Origin: Pisolithus tinctorius
Lineage: Eukaryota > Basidiomycota > Agaricomycetes > Boletales > Pisolithaceae
Direction: 5' to 3'
Length of the DNA: 64,000 nt
Assembly (NCBI GenBank): GCA_024663395.1
Contig: JANFAH010000115.1
Location: forward strand, 1 to 64,000
Below are positions 11,585 to 23,368 of the stretch, piece by piece. The notes below the pieces were generated by a model, which searched no databases, had not been told where the DNA came from, and worked only from the letters and a program-made list of their open reading frames with translations. How positions within the stretch are numbered: position 1 is the first letter of the stretch; each line of letters opens with the position of its first letter. Both the position numbers and the translations under genes were made by a program.

Positions 11585-12390
11585 AAGGGATGTGTGATTT
11601 TCTAATGGAATAGCAATCTGAGGTGATGAGCACACAACATACTGGTTTGGCGATGGGTCTGTCATCATCACTATCCATTGGACACTCAGCAATCATAACC
11701 TGGAGGAAGACACAGTTCTATTCAAACTACATTCAAGCCTGCTCACTTGACACTCGACATACTTGGGCCATGTGCTCAAAGGCCCAGGTACAGATGAAGG
11801 GGAGTCAGATGCATTGGATAACTCATGAATATCATAGGTGACAGTCCCACCTGGACATGGCATACAGGTTGAAGAATTCATGTCATTACTGGAACATCCA
11901 TACCATGATACATGAGCATTTTTCAGTGTCTACATTGCAACAACCATGGCTCAATATCAGGTGGTATATTGACAATTGAACTCCTCCCCCCTTCCTCCTC
12001 ACAGTCCTCTGTCATTGAAGTCTCCAATTATGTCACTTCGATCCTTCGTGTGACCTCCCCATCACAGCTCGACTTTCCCAGCTTACGTGCTCTTGTGTGA
12101 AGCTACTTGGAAGCGATGTTTCCAAGTGGCCCTTTGCTGTTTATGCATCCCAATCATCTCGAGGAGGCATTGGCACTGATGATGGTGGACAACACCAGAT
12201 CAATAAGTCCATCTTCGTCGACCTAACTGTTTTTTTGTACCCATATTTGGACAGACTTACATCTGGATCAGTCACATCATGTGAACAACACAATTTTGCA
12301 CCAGGGAATAATTGTGCTCATCCTTAGATCCAAATGGCCATTTATTACACTCTCGTCATGACAGCTGACTTTGAAACAGAAATGGGGAGA
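11585..12390 (+). pseudogene. Truncated BTB/POZ gene BTB-A (unit 1)
   Basis: This aligns with the first exons of the BTB gene at 17,540. It contains the BTB core hydrophobic blocks (FGDGSVI and LFKLHS), here in broken frames. The codon that is ATG in the BTB-B copies is GTG in BTB-A of units 2 and 3; this copy shares the truncation. Homology stops at about 12,390, in the exon that would follow TTDFETE, and the neighbouring sequence belongs to the 3' side of the minus-strand GTPase. It is CpG-depleted and certainly non-functional. Confidence 0.75.
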
Positions 12391-13036
12391 GCTGGGTCTC
12401 AGCTACCAAGCAGTGATGGTCACCAGGGTTGCCATCCCTGGTCCAGACTCACCTAGGGATTGGACTGGTGCAAATGAGTCAGTCTCTGAACACATGACAA
12501 CCTCAAAAGTGATAACACTATGACATGAATATCTTGCAGCAGGGTTTAAAGCCATTGGGTTGAGTGCACTTGATGGTGGAAGCATTGTTGCAAGCAATGA
12601 GCATGACTGGAACAAATACAAAGGTACACCTTATGAAACCTGTACATAAGCACCACCATGGCCATGGGTATTTACATGTAGGAGTATTTACCATTGGTTC
12701 AGACACATTCTCTGGTTGGATTCCATATTTTTACATCACATCAATGTATACAAGTAAACACAATGTTTCAAACTTCAATCATTCATATCCAGTAAGAAAC
12801 AGTAGAGAAATGAATTTATGTGTGACAAGCTCCAACCTCACACTGATGCCAGGTATATTGCAGTGCAAATTGAATGTTGAGCATGCCTTACAAATTGATG
12901 ACAAGAAATAGTCCCATACCTAGACATGCTACTCTGAATGTTTTGACCATATTCAAACTTTATTGGCCTTCAACAGCATGTTTGCTGAAAACATCTCAGA
13001 ATGGTAACTCCATAAATAGTGAAAATGTCCACTTAC
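12391..13036 (-). other. 3' region of the G-domain gene, unit 1
   Basis: This is sequence between the last recognisable GTPase-side exon and the truncated BTB-A. It is conserved in unit 2 (27,691-28,349). Short minus-strand frames such as the one at 12,403-12,621 (ALNPMALNPAARYS) also occur in unit 2 and may be further terminal exons or 3' UTR. I cannot assign splice sites with confidence. Confidence 0.35.
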
Positions 13037-13420
13037 ACATGCGATACTCAGTGATGATCTTGATAATAGCATCACATAAACCATCCATATCACCTTTACA
13101 GTCATGAAAAGCTGCCTTGACAGCATTTGAAATGGCAGCTTGTATTTTGGACCTGTTGTATTCCTCCACACTCAATGACAAAACCTCCTGCCAAAGATGT
13201 TGCCCTTGCTGCATTAAAAAGTAAGAATACTCAGCAACAAGCAAGCATCCTAGAGCAGTGAGTATATCTTCTGTAGGGAATGGGAAACACCTACCAATGG
13301 CATGTTCAGCCATTGACTGGAGACTTGGGAACCTCCCCAACAAAGTGACATCTTTGGGCAGAGCTGGCATTTGAACAGCAGTATTGACTTCAAATTTTGA
13401 CTGGTACTCTGTATGTTTGC
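13037..13420 (-). CDS. C-terminal helical exon, probably of the G-domain gene (unit 1)
   Basis: A 384-nt exon bounded by a CTAAG acceptor and a GTAAGT donor encodes an alpha-helical, Leu-rich segment (MPALPKDVTLLGRFPS, SMAEHAIGRCFPF, then CDAIIKIITEYRM). The unit 2 equivalent (28,350-28,733) keeps the same frame, so the segment seems selected. It lies on the same strand as the GTPase exons at 15,833-17,331, beyond the satellite array. I infer it is the 3' part of that gene with the satellite in an intron, but it could be a separate gene. The 13,421-13,837 stretch upstream on this strand shows no clear exon. Confidence 0.5.
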
Positions 13421-13837
13421 CTTAGACAAAAAGGGGTATTAGGCCAATGCTTACAAGCTAAGAGTTTAAATGGCAGATGTGTGACAAATATGGTCAAAGT
13501 ATACATGGATGAGAAATGTAGCCAGTTGTGGCTGCTATAGGTTACACACCTCCTGCCATGGAAGAGGTCACACCAAGGGCACCACCACACAATCATGATC
13601 AGTATATGCATGTGAAAAAGCATGCAACCACTCACATTCTGCCATAAATGGTGGTTTAGGGAGTTCATAAAATGTAGCAAATATCAGGGGTAACAGAGTA
13701 GAAACACTTACAAGCTACAAGTCAAGTGGAACCCAAAGTATAGAGGTCCAGGGAATCAGGAAAGATCTAACATTGGATTAAATTCACATACATTCTGCCA
13801 TACCATCATCATGAACAGTGTGTGGTATTGCACTGAG

Positions 13838-15700
13838 CAGACATCCAGCTAAACATGCCATCAAATCACTCACATGCTGTCATGCCACCAACATCAAGAG
13901 TGCAAGTGAGGCCATTGAGCAGACATCCAGCTAAACATGCCATCAAATCACTCACCTCCTGTGATGCCACCAACATCATGAGTGCAAGTGAGGCCATTGA
14001 GCAGACATCCAGCTAAACATGCCGTCAAATCACTCACATCCTGTGATGCCACCAACATCAAGAGTGCAAGTGAGGCCATTGAGCAGACATCCAGCTAAAC
14101 ATGCCATCAAATCACTCACATGCTGTCATGCCACCAACATCAAGAGTGCAAATGAGGCCATTGAGCAGACATCCAGCTGAACATGGCATGAAATCACTCA
14201 CCCACTGTGATGCCACCAACATCAAGAGTGCAAGTGAGGCCATTGAGCAGACATCCAGCTGAACATGGCATGAAATCACTCACCCACTGTGATGCCACCA
14301 ACATCAAGAGTGCAAGTGAGGCCATTGAGCAGACATCCAGCTGAACATGGCATGAAATCACTCACCTGCTGTGATGCCACCAACATCAAGAGTGCAAGTG
14401 AGGCCATTGAGCAGACATCCAGCCAAACATGGCATGAAATCACTCACCCGCTGTGATGCCACCAACATCAAGAGTGCAAGTGAGGCCATTGAGCAGACAT
14501 CCAGCCAAACATGCCATCAAATCACTCACCCACTGTGATGCCACCAACATCAAGAGTGCAAGTGAGGCCATTGAGCAGACATCCAGCTAAACATGCCATC
14601 AAATCACTCACCCACTGTGATGCCACCAACATCAAGAGTGCAAGTGAAGCCATTGAGCAGACATCCAGCTAAACATGCCATCAAATCACTCACATACTGT
14701 CATGCCACCAACATCAAGAGTGCAAGTGAGGCCATTGAGCAGACATCCAGCTAAACATGCCATCAAATCACCCACCCCTGTGATGCCACCAACATCAAGA
14801 GTGCAAGTGAGGCCATTGAGCAGACATCCAGCTAAACATGCCATCAAATCACTCACATCCTGTGATGCCACCAACATCAAGAGTGCAAGTGAGGCCATTG
14901 AGCAGACATCCAGCTGAACATGGCATGAAATCACTCACCTCCTGTGATGCCACCAACATCAAGAGTGCAAGTGAGGCCATTGAGCAGACATCCAGCTAAA
15001 CATGCCATCAAATCACTCACCCACTGTGATGCCACCAACATCAAGAGTGCAAGTGAGGCCATTGAGCAGACATCCAGCTAAACATGCCATCAAATCACTC
15101 ACAGGCTGTGATGCCACCAACATCAAGAATGCAAGTGAAGCCATTGAGCAGACATCCAGCTACACATGCCATCAAATCACTCACCCACTGTAATGTCACC
15201 AACATCAAGAGTGCAAGTGAGGCCATTGAGCAGACATCCAGCTAACCATGACATGAAATCACTCACCCACTGTGATGCCACCAACATCAAGAGTGCAAGT
15301 GAGGCCATTGAGCAGGCATACAGCTAAAAATGCCATCAAATCACTCACACCCTGTCATGCCACCAACATCAAGAGTGCAAGTGAGGCCATTGAGCAGACA
15401 TCCAGCTAAAATGACATGAAATCACTTGCCTCCTGTCATGTCACCAACATCAAGAGTACAAGTGAGGTCATTGAGCAGACATCCAGCTAAACATGACATG
15501 AAATCACTCACCTCCTGTCATGCCACCAACATCAAGAGTGCATGTGAGGCCATTGAGCAGACATCCAGCTAAACATGACATGAAATAACTCACATACTGT
15601 GATGCCACCAACATCAAGAATGCAAGTGAGGCCATTGAGCAGACATCCAGCCAACCATGACATGAAATCACTCACATACTGCCATGCCACCAACATCAAG
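13838..15700. repeat. 82-bp satellite array, unit 1 (about 22-23 copies)
   Basis: A head-to-tail repeat of 82 bp runs from ACATCCAGCTAAACATGCC through GTGAGGCCATTGAGCAG. Copies are mostly 90% or more alike, with a variable four-base site before CTGT (ATGC, CTCC, CCAC, TGCT and others). Since 82 is not a multiple of three, open frames through it are fortuitous. On the minus strand each copy has GTGAGTG and, 25 nt further, TTTAG. It sits between the two exon groups of the G-domain gene. The equivalent array of unit 2 is at 29,148-31,190. Confidence 0.95.
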
Positions 15701-15832
15701 GGAATGGATGACCACAGTCAGCAAATCCATCATGGGCATGCCATTAATTACTCACCTGCTATTAATACATGCAAGGAAACATAAAATGGGCATGTCACCC
15801 ACTCCATCTGTTCAAAGAATGTGGTCACTTAC

Positions 15833-17331
15833 ATGACAATTTGGAAACCATTTCAGCAAGTCACATTCCAACTGTTTTGCATCCATCTGCAATCTTCCCT
15901 TGAAACCTAGCTCCATTCTGTTTCTCAATGTCCTTGAGAAGATCAGTATCTGCACCAAAACACACTATTCCTTACTTACTTGTGCACAGCATATTGAACA
16001 CATAGTGCAATACTTGACTGCTGTGTTGATATAAGTAACCTTTGTAAACCTTCCTCATTCAACACATTTGCTGTGCACTGCATCAAAGCACTGCAGTCTG
16101 CACTCTCTTGATGCATCTCTGCCACCAGAATTTTCTAGTAGCACCATCTCTGAGTAATGAAATACTCACTCTGAAGTGACACATATCCTTTAGGTGGAAA
16201 CTGGCACTTGCCAAGCTCCTGTTTTATGTGGTCAAGCCACTTTTCCAACAGTTCTCCCTGCTTTTCTGCTGCCCTTTCCTTTGCCTCAGCTATGGCCAAA
16301 CCTTCATCCAGAAGCCCCCTAAGTGCAGGGAGGTACAAGGCATCCACCTTGGTCAATAGCACTATCACAGGAACTAAGCAGAAAGCTGGTCACATGTGAT
16401 CATACCTGTGATGGTTTTTGTCTTACCATGCCCTGTGTCACACTCATTGAAGAATTTCTGCTCAGCTGCAGTTACTGTCCTGTGGTAGTCTGTCATGGGG
16501 ATGCAAAACCTACATTTGTCTGTTCAGTTAGCCCGTATTTACTCGCAATGTATTCCTTACCAGATGGCATGGATTCGTTCATTCACCCTCGTCGTGGCTC
16601 CATGGTAAACCACAAATTTACTCATCTCGTCAAACTGTCGGGTGGAACCTGCCTCGAACCCACCGGAGTCATGGAACACCAAGCCTAGGTTACTACGAAA
16701 TACGAGCTCATGCTCAATCTTATGGACACCACGCTGAGAGCACTCAGCATCAATATCAATTTCCACAAGTCGATGTGGCATCTTACTTTCAGAGTGCCTT
16801 GCACGACATCACCCTCAATCTGAAATTGTTAGATAGGCTTCACCCACCCCATAGGTACTATACCTTGTTTCCTTTCCCATCGAAGATCTCTGGGTTTTCT
16901 GTAGAGCTGCACACTCTTTGGAGGATGGTGGTTTTACCGGCATTCGCTCTTCCCATGACCAGAATTCGAAAGCGCTCAATTTTTTTCATGTATTCTTGAG
17001 CCATCTCAGAATTGAGACGGTAAGCAGGTCCAGAAGACGCAGTTGCTGAGACCCGGCATTAGACAATGTGGGTTTCACGAAGAGCGACAATTAATACCTT
17101 CCGGAGTCACTTCAATCTGAGGGGGAACTGGATTCGCCACATCACTAATAAGATCGCTAGCTTCTGTGTCCCCACATTAAGCATGTCATGTTTCGTAGGC
17201 TAGAACAATATCATACCTGCAACCGTAGCTTCAGCTGCAGCAGGAGCTATATCACCTGGATCGCTCTGGCGGGTGCGATGCGAATCACTGCCGAGCGACT
17301 TGAACCACTTCTTGATACGACCAGGAGCCAT
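15833..17331 (-). CDS. G-domain (P-loop GTPase) protein, N-terminal exons (unit 1)
   Basis: Splicing from the ATG at 17,331 gives MAPGRIKKWFKSLGS, an Asp/Ala-rich linker, then SSGPAYRLNSEMAQEYMKK and the GTP-binding domain. The domain has P-loop GRANAGKT at about residue 90, a switch-II-like FHDSGGFEAGS (the G3 position), and PVIVLLTKVDAL with the G4 motif TKVD. Exons then continue through FPPKGYVSL and QCTANVLNEEGLQ to LLKWFPNC, where a GTAAGT donor at 15,832 opens an intron leading into the satellite. At least six short introns are needed and the frame is maintained. This resembles the G-domain GTPases expanded in mushroom genomes; their cellular role is unknown. The exons above about 16,530 keep CpG, those below have lost it. 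Confidence 0.75.
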
Positions 17332-17539
17332 GTGAATGTAAGATACGATTCTGTGTACTTCAAAATGCGGAGTTTAAGACGTGCGGAGGATCAGCGTGAA
17401 GCCCGTCGTCGTGGTATCGATCCACAGCAAGTCGACCGATATCAAGGCGCCTATCTTCTCACTTACGCATGTGCTTATGTAATTATTTAAGTATCGGCTT
17501 CCATCATTACAGTACTGTCCATCTTGGACGTCGAGGGGT

Positions 17540-18908
17540 ATGCCATTATCCAATGCAATAGCGATCCGAAGTCATCAGCACGCCAAGTACTGGTTCGATG
17601 ATGGTGCCGTTATCGTCACCATCTATCGGACGCTCAGCAATCGTGTCCTGGATGAAGGCACAGTTCTATTCAAACTACATTCGAGCCTGCTCGCCCGACA
17701 GTCGACATACTTTGGCCGCGTTCTCAAAGGCCCCGGTACAGACGAAGGGGAGTCAGTCGAGTCGGATAACCCGCGCATATCAAAGGTGACAGTCCCACCT
17801 GGACTTGGCGTACGGGTGGAAGAATTCGTGTCATTGCTGGAACATCTATACCATGATACCTGAGCATTTTCCCGTGTCTACGTTGCAACAACCATGGCTT
17901 GATATCAGGTATTATGCTGACGATTGAACCCCTCCCCCCTTTCTCCTCACAGCCCTCCATCATCAAAGTCTCCATTCAATCATGTCGCTTCGATCCTCCG
18001 CGTGTCCTCCCCATCCCAACTCGACTTTCCCGGCTTACACGCTCTCGTGCGAAGCTACTTAGAAGCGATGTTTCCAAGTGGTCCTTTACCGTTTACGCAT
18101 CCCGATCATCTAGAGGAGGCATTGGCACTGACGACCGCGTACGACATCAGATCGGTAAGTCCGTCTCCGTCAACTGAACCGTTTTTTAAATACCTGTATT
18201 CGGACGGACTTATGTCTGATTCGGTCCCATCGCGTGAACAAAATGTCGTATCCATACTGAAAAATAATCGTGTTCTTCCTCAGATCCGAAAAGGCATTTA
18301 TTACAGCCTCGTCACAACAACCGATTTCGAGGCAGAAGAGGTAGAGGTAGGTGAGCAGGAAAGAGAAATGAACAAAAGAGAAAACAATCTGGAGAACGGT
18401 CAAGGTGGCATCGTCGAAGACTCGAAGACGAGACACAGTGTCCTGTCGCCTGCAGATGTAGAGAGATGCGGGAGGTTGATGGCTGGGATTGTGGATCATG
18501 TCACGCCCATATTGTTCACACCGGTAGGTGCGATCCTTTGTGGGGCTCTTGTGCGTACCGGAAACCACCAGTCGCACTGCGGCACGCAATGAATGATTCC
18601 CCCTCCCCCTTTCTCATCGAACGCCCTATTAACTACAATTTTCGCTCCTGTTTAACGCTCTTCTTTCCCAGCCCACAACGCCACATATGGCATGCACGGA
18701 CGTGTTTGCCGATAAATGGATGTCACTCGTGATCCCCTCCGCGATCTCGGACGGTGGGGTGTACAAACCTCTCGAGACCCTGCAGTTCATAAAGCAACTC
18801 GGTTGGGCAGCTGAGGGATTATGTCCTGCCTGTGTGCGGGAGAAAAGGGAGGAGTGGACAGAGGAGCAGGCTGTGGTGTGGGATAAGGTGGACCGTTGGC
18901 TTGGCTAG
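17540..18908 (+). CDS. BTB/POZ domain protein BTB-B (unit 1, possibly defective)
   Basis: Exon 1 starts MPLSNAIAIRSHQH and has the BTB core (YWFDDGAVIV, then LFKLHSSLLARQSTYFGRV). Later exons carry SYLEAMFPSGPLPFTHPDHLEEALAL, IRKGIYYSLVTTTDF and SPADVERCGRLMAGIV. The last ends with GLCPACVREKREEWTEEQ and VDRWLG before the stop at 18,908. That Cys-containing tail is typical of fungal BTB proteins of unknown function. The donor after LLEHLYHD, GTGAGC in unit 2, is CTGAGC here, so unspliced transcript would stop at once. Exon 4 is open here, unlike in unit 2. BTB domains usually mediate dimerisation; substrate or partner is unknown. It is divergent from the GTPase gene, about 210 bp away. Confidence 0.65.
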
Positions 18909-19594
18909 TAAGCTGCCCTTGGGATACCCCCGAGTTCCACAGCCATTCCATTCTCGTTGTCATCTCCCGGTTGTGGGTATGGTGTCTTTTCATCCGTCAT
19001 TTGAGGTTTACTGTCTAGCTTCTGGCAGAACCGTTCCACAGATGCTAGTGTTTTGAGTAGAGGATTAGTCTATACGATCAGATACATCCAACCGTTAGGG
19101 TCTCCCATCCTCGAAGATTGAATCGTTTTGTGCGGTACACGATTCAATTCAAGTTGAAATTGTCATCTATCAACACTCGGTACCGCTCAGGGTTTCTGCA
19201 GGTTGTACCGCATCTCCGTTTCATTGTTAGAGGATCCATACCCACGACGTCCCCGTCATGGTCACCGATCTACAAATATACATACACGTGTTCTTCATAC
19301 ACGTATTAGAATCAGACGTACCGCCTATGTATTAAGCTCAGCATTCAGCTGATGGTTTTTTTACATATATCCAAGATTACCGTCTACACATAATCATTAT
19401 TGATTCATCAACGCAGTAAATTCCTATATGATAGCAACGACAAGATAGCATTGTAGGCATGCGTGAACAAAAGAAAAAAAGTTTGTCAATGGGGTACAGT
19501 TGTGCAAAGAAACACCAGCATGAAAAAGTAGGCAGGGAAAAAAAACCAATTGCATATGTGCAAGTCATAAGATGCGTGCATGCGTGCGTCATTT
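18909..19594. other. Intergenic between BTB-B and skn7, unit 1
   Basis: AT-rich spacer between convergent genes. It is matched in unit 2 by 34,374-35,060. No gene is seen. It includes CACGTG-containing sequence (ACACGTGTTCTTCATACACG) near 19,286, shared by both units. Confidence 0.6.
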
Positions 19595-21048
19595 TCATCG
19601 ACATGCCGAACATGGACGGAGGTGGATGCGTGTTGGGAGTAATGCTGTGCTCCAGAGACCCTGATCTTGTCGGGGGAGGCACCACAGCTGTATGGGGTCC
19701 TTGTATTTGCTGGGAGTTGTTTGCAAGGCCAGCTGTATGTGGTGCTGGTCCAGGTGCGATGGATGTTGCGAGGACGGAATCTTTGTGCTTCGCTCAGGAA
19801 CAAGGATGAGTATACGAACGTGCATCGGAGAGGCAGACACAGAAGACACGGGGTAAGGTGCAAGGATCTATTGCACCCGCGACCCAACCCTCATAATCTA
19901 GCTGCACTTGACAACCCATCAGTTTCTTTGACCCAAATAACACGGAACACGAACGAACAGAGCAAAATCCAAACCAAGAAAGTAAGCAGACTCGCCGCCT
20001 TCCGCACGCAGAAAATATTGCACTAGACTCCGCATCAAATCATCCCGCCGAGCAAGATTCCACTGGAAATGCACCAATTCTCCAAGCGCGTCCTTGTAAC
20101 ACCTTTCCAGACCTCTCACTCGATCTTCTGACCTACGCAGCTGTGTCCTCAGAGAGTCTTTCTGAGACTGCAGCGCCGCGACTTACTGCTGTAATCCTGA
20201 CATTCCGCTCTGAAAGCCAGACACGGTGTTCTGCAATCATGTTGCGACGGATTGAAGTGTCGCATTTTGAGCATACGATGCGTTGGCTTGGGACTAGAAG
20301 GCGATCATCTGCGACTGGAGCGCTGAATGCTGGATCTGCAGTGCACTCGTATGCGACGCGAGGGTGTTGGTTTGCGTTTGGAGAGATTTCGATTCGCCAC
20401 CTAGGGGTCCGGCTGAGCCAGAACGACCTAACGTAGAGGGTCCGATACCGGGCCCTGATGGTGCTGATTTACGCGCTGCAGGGACCTTGCGTTTTACGTT
20501 TTTCAAGGCTGCTCTCCGGTCGGCGTGGAAGTCGGGATGTCAGAATGTCCACGAGTGTTCACCAAACTGGGTGTCGTCGGTACTTTTGACCTGGAGTACA
20601 TGTCAGAATGGCAATGTCGTCTGGTCATAAGAGACACCAGAGTGCGTATGTAAGATGCATACGATATATGCGCACACCCACCTTTTGGAAGTCTTATTTG
20701 TTCAGTTGCCTGACAAACGAGGCAAAATTAGAGTGTTTAAACATGCGAGGGAGGATTGATTTCATGGAGTCGTTCATGTCCTATTGGAAGGGGAGATGTG
20801 AGTAGGGCAGGAGAACTCAAGAACGAGGTCGGAAGCGAGATGATGACGGGTGATGAGAGATAGAGCAAGAAAGAAGCAGGAAGACCGTCCTTTACGACAA
20901 AGCAATCACTGTTTGGACTCCATGATACCACATGTGAGAAGGATTGATCCTCAAGCATCCTGATTGCAAGTAAGCAGTGGATCGGAAGGATGGCCGAGAG
21001 GAGGACGTACTTGTGCAGTTTCTTGACGAAGTCGCTCGTCTCTGGCAT
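19595..21048 (-). pseudogene. skn7: skn7 pseudogene lacking the receiver domain (unit 1)
   Basis: From the ATG at 21,048 (MPETSDFVKKLHK) it encodes an HSF-type DNA-binding domain in pieces (MLEDQSFSHVVSW, then LPRMFKHSNFASFVRQLNKY) and a Gln/Thr-rich coiled coil (SLQTQTNTLASHTSALQ). The donor after the SHVVSW exon reads GACGGT where unit 2 has GTGGGT. A TAG at about 20,295, just after SQMIAF, is shared with unit 2. Relative to unit 2 the DNA corresponding to about 35,060-37,600 is missing, so the receiver domain is gone. The gene family is the Skn7/Prr1 response-regulator transcription factor of stress signalling; this copy cannot be functional. Confidence 0.8.
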
Positions 21049-21799
21049 GTTGTCGTCGCTGTCCTTTTGAGATTGTGATGGAGTGGGTGGTGGTGGTGGT
21101 GGTGGTTGCAGTTGTTCGCCCTTGAATTGTCTTGGTTCTGATCGGGCAGGTGTGTTTTGGTGGATGGAAAGCGAAGAGGGGTGTTGTCGCGGATGGAGAA
21201 GGCCAGATGCGGGGAGGATGTCTTCGCGAGAGCTAGAAGTTCGATGGAGGGACGTGGGCCAGGATGGCGGTGGAGACGAGTGACGATAGGGAGTGGTGCG
21301 ATTTGGCGGATTGAGAGGCAGGAGGGTGTTGACGTTGGAACGAGACGAGCTGACGGGGGGGAAGTGCAGCTGGGAGGGCGGCGGGAGGTGTGGACACTGG
21401 CTTGGATGTATCGGATCAGAGGGGGAAGTGTAGGGTCAAAGGAACGATGAATGTCTCAGGCAAAAACGCTCGTACAGCAAGCTGAATTACACCACAAAGG
21501 TGGGTTCAACACCGATGCCTGTGGGCGAGAGTTGGTGCCGGTGTTACCTTATTTGGAACGAACACCGACGCAGGGGGGAATGATTTGTCTCGGAAGGGAA
21601 GCCAGCAAAATCCCGCCCAAACGGAGACTGAGAAGACGAAATATGACGACTCGACACACCATCTCCAAGAGTCGAGAGAGGGTTAATTATTATTAGGGCT
21701 ACACCTTGTGTATAACAGACATTTGGCGGGTCTATAGCTGGATCATGCACATACAGAAGGCAGGTAGCCCGATGTCACAGTACGGGAAAGCAGAGCACA
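21049..21799. other. Upstream region of skn7 unit 1 and unit border
   Basis: GT-rich skn7 5' region, repeated at 39,069-39,693. At about 21,775 lies GCCCGATGTCACAGTACGG. This is the undisturbed counterpart of the site where the Harbinger element at 39,697 is inserted. No gene is supported here; open frames at 21,083-21,450 come from G-rich sequence. Confidence 0.6.
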
Positions 21800-23079
21800 C
21801 TATGATGCACATTCCCTCAACCACCTATCCAACACCGTCACATAATATTCCACGATCCCTTTGACAGGGCACGCAGTATCCAACAAGGTTGTTGATGCAA
21901 GCAACCCCGCTCGCGCAAACCCATCCATCATGATACTTCCCCACACCAACAACCAAGCCATCGACCATACTCTCCCAACCCCCCCCCCTTCCCCGTCATC
22001 CGCGTGAACATGTGCTCAAGGAGAACACCAACGGCCATCATCCCGAATGCGAGGAGCATGCACCACCATTCGACATTTTGATTGAGCATGACTACCACAA
22101 TGTTGTGGACTACCCCCGATGCGAGAAATGATCCCAGCACATATCCCATACGTCCGAACGCGATCCCAAGAGGCCATCCTCCGACAACAACGTCCGCCGA
22201 AACAGTTGATGCCACCTATAACCCCAGAAGTCCCGCAACGAGTCTGCTTTCCACGGCTTGTCGAATATGGGTGGCCATTGCGCGGGTCTTGCTGAAGCAC
22301 GATGACACCAATGAGCGTAGCAATGTCATATATCAGTTGCATGACAGCAAAGATGGCAACTGCGGCGAAGACAGTGATGATGACGGATCGGAAGTACCGG
22401 AGAGGAGGAAGTGTCGCATCAAAGATCGTGCCTCCACTTAGAACAGTAAAGGTCTCGGGCGAAAATGCTTGCGTAGCAAGGTGGAATGCACCACATACAA
22501 TGCTGTGGTACCAAGTGGAGAGTAAGACATATGCTATGAACCATCCACGCGAGGAGGGACGTGCGTCCGAAGGAACACGGAGGCTTTTGGACCAATTCCA
22601 ACCGATGCCGCGGACATTGGTGGAGAGGTCTAGCGCGTCCATGAAGATGGACGGAGAAGAACCAGTAGGCCGGAGATGCCGCTTGAGTGGGTCTTTTGCA
22701 GTTGTCCATTCGAACGTGCGCACGACGAAGCAGAACATAATAAGCTATAGAGACCGGGAATCACCAAACCTCAGAAGAATGAAAGATGACATGAGTAGAG
22801 CATACCGCAAAATCAACATTGAAAAACGTTTTCTGAGGGTCCCCACCTGTGAGATCGATGCCCATGGTGGCTCGAAAAGCCAAGAGGGCGACGAGTGGCC
22901 ACAGTGCGATGCGCAGCACACGCGTTCCGGGGAGAATGACTAGACTGCGCGACATAGTAAGAGAGGCACGTTGGTACGATGTACGCGAAGAATGTGGACG
23001 TGTCGAACGGGCGTCTCTCTGACACAGGTGGTACACGGAAGAAGTGGGTGGGCAGGTTCTCAAGGAACGACGAGGCCAT
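21800..23079 (-). pseudogene. Wax-synthase-like membrane acyltransferase (unit 2, frameshifted)
   Basis: From the ATG at 23,079 it reads MASSFLENLPTHFFRVPP, several hydrophobic segments and RGIGWNW. The C-terminal half has the family blocks FWGYRWHQLFRR, GIAFGRMGYVLGSFLASGVVH and a final EYYVTVLDRWLREC (stop at 21,800). This arrangement, multi-span with RWHQ and SGVxH histidines, fits fungal wax-synthase/O-acyltransferase-like (MBOAT-related) proteins acting in ER membranes. Two apparent single-base faults break the frame: one base missing in QDP-AQWPP (about 22,284), and a ten-base G run near 21,979 whose length puts the tail out of frame. Unit 3 is correct at the first fault, so the loss is local or a sequence error. 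Confidence 0.65.
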
Positions 23080-23368
23080 TGTCGTCGTCAGGCGATGACA
23101 ATTGGAGGCAGTTCAGGTTCGTTTTCGCAGTTTATTATATAGTCCAACATTTTTGTACAAGCGCCCAGAACATAAAAAGCCCTGCGGTGTTTGTGGGTGC
23201 ACAGTCGACCGTGGCGCGGTCAGCGTATGTACTGGACCCCAGATTAGTCAGCCACCCTCAGTGATGTCGTCTGCAGTTATTTCTAATGAGACTCCAAGTT
23301 CCCCGTTTCCGAGTATGCCCGCCCGGATGGCCAGCTACATGCTAGAACTAGTACTACAGCACGACCCT

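Noticed and set aside
13838..15700. Regular repeats of 82 bp suggestive of a CRISPR-like or coding repeat array
   Set aside because: The genome is eukaryotic, whole 82-bp units repeat without unique spacers, and 82 is not a multiple of three, so it is a satellite and not a CRISPR or a repeat protein.
22302..22943. 213-codon plus-strand frame
   Set aside because: It is antisense to the wax-synthase-like gene, and the minus-strand frame carries the family motifs.
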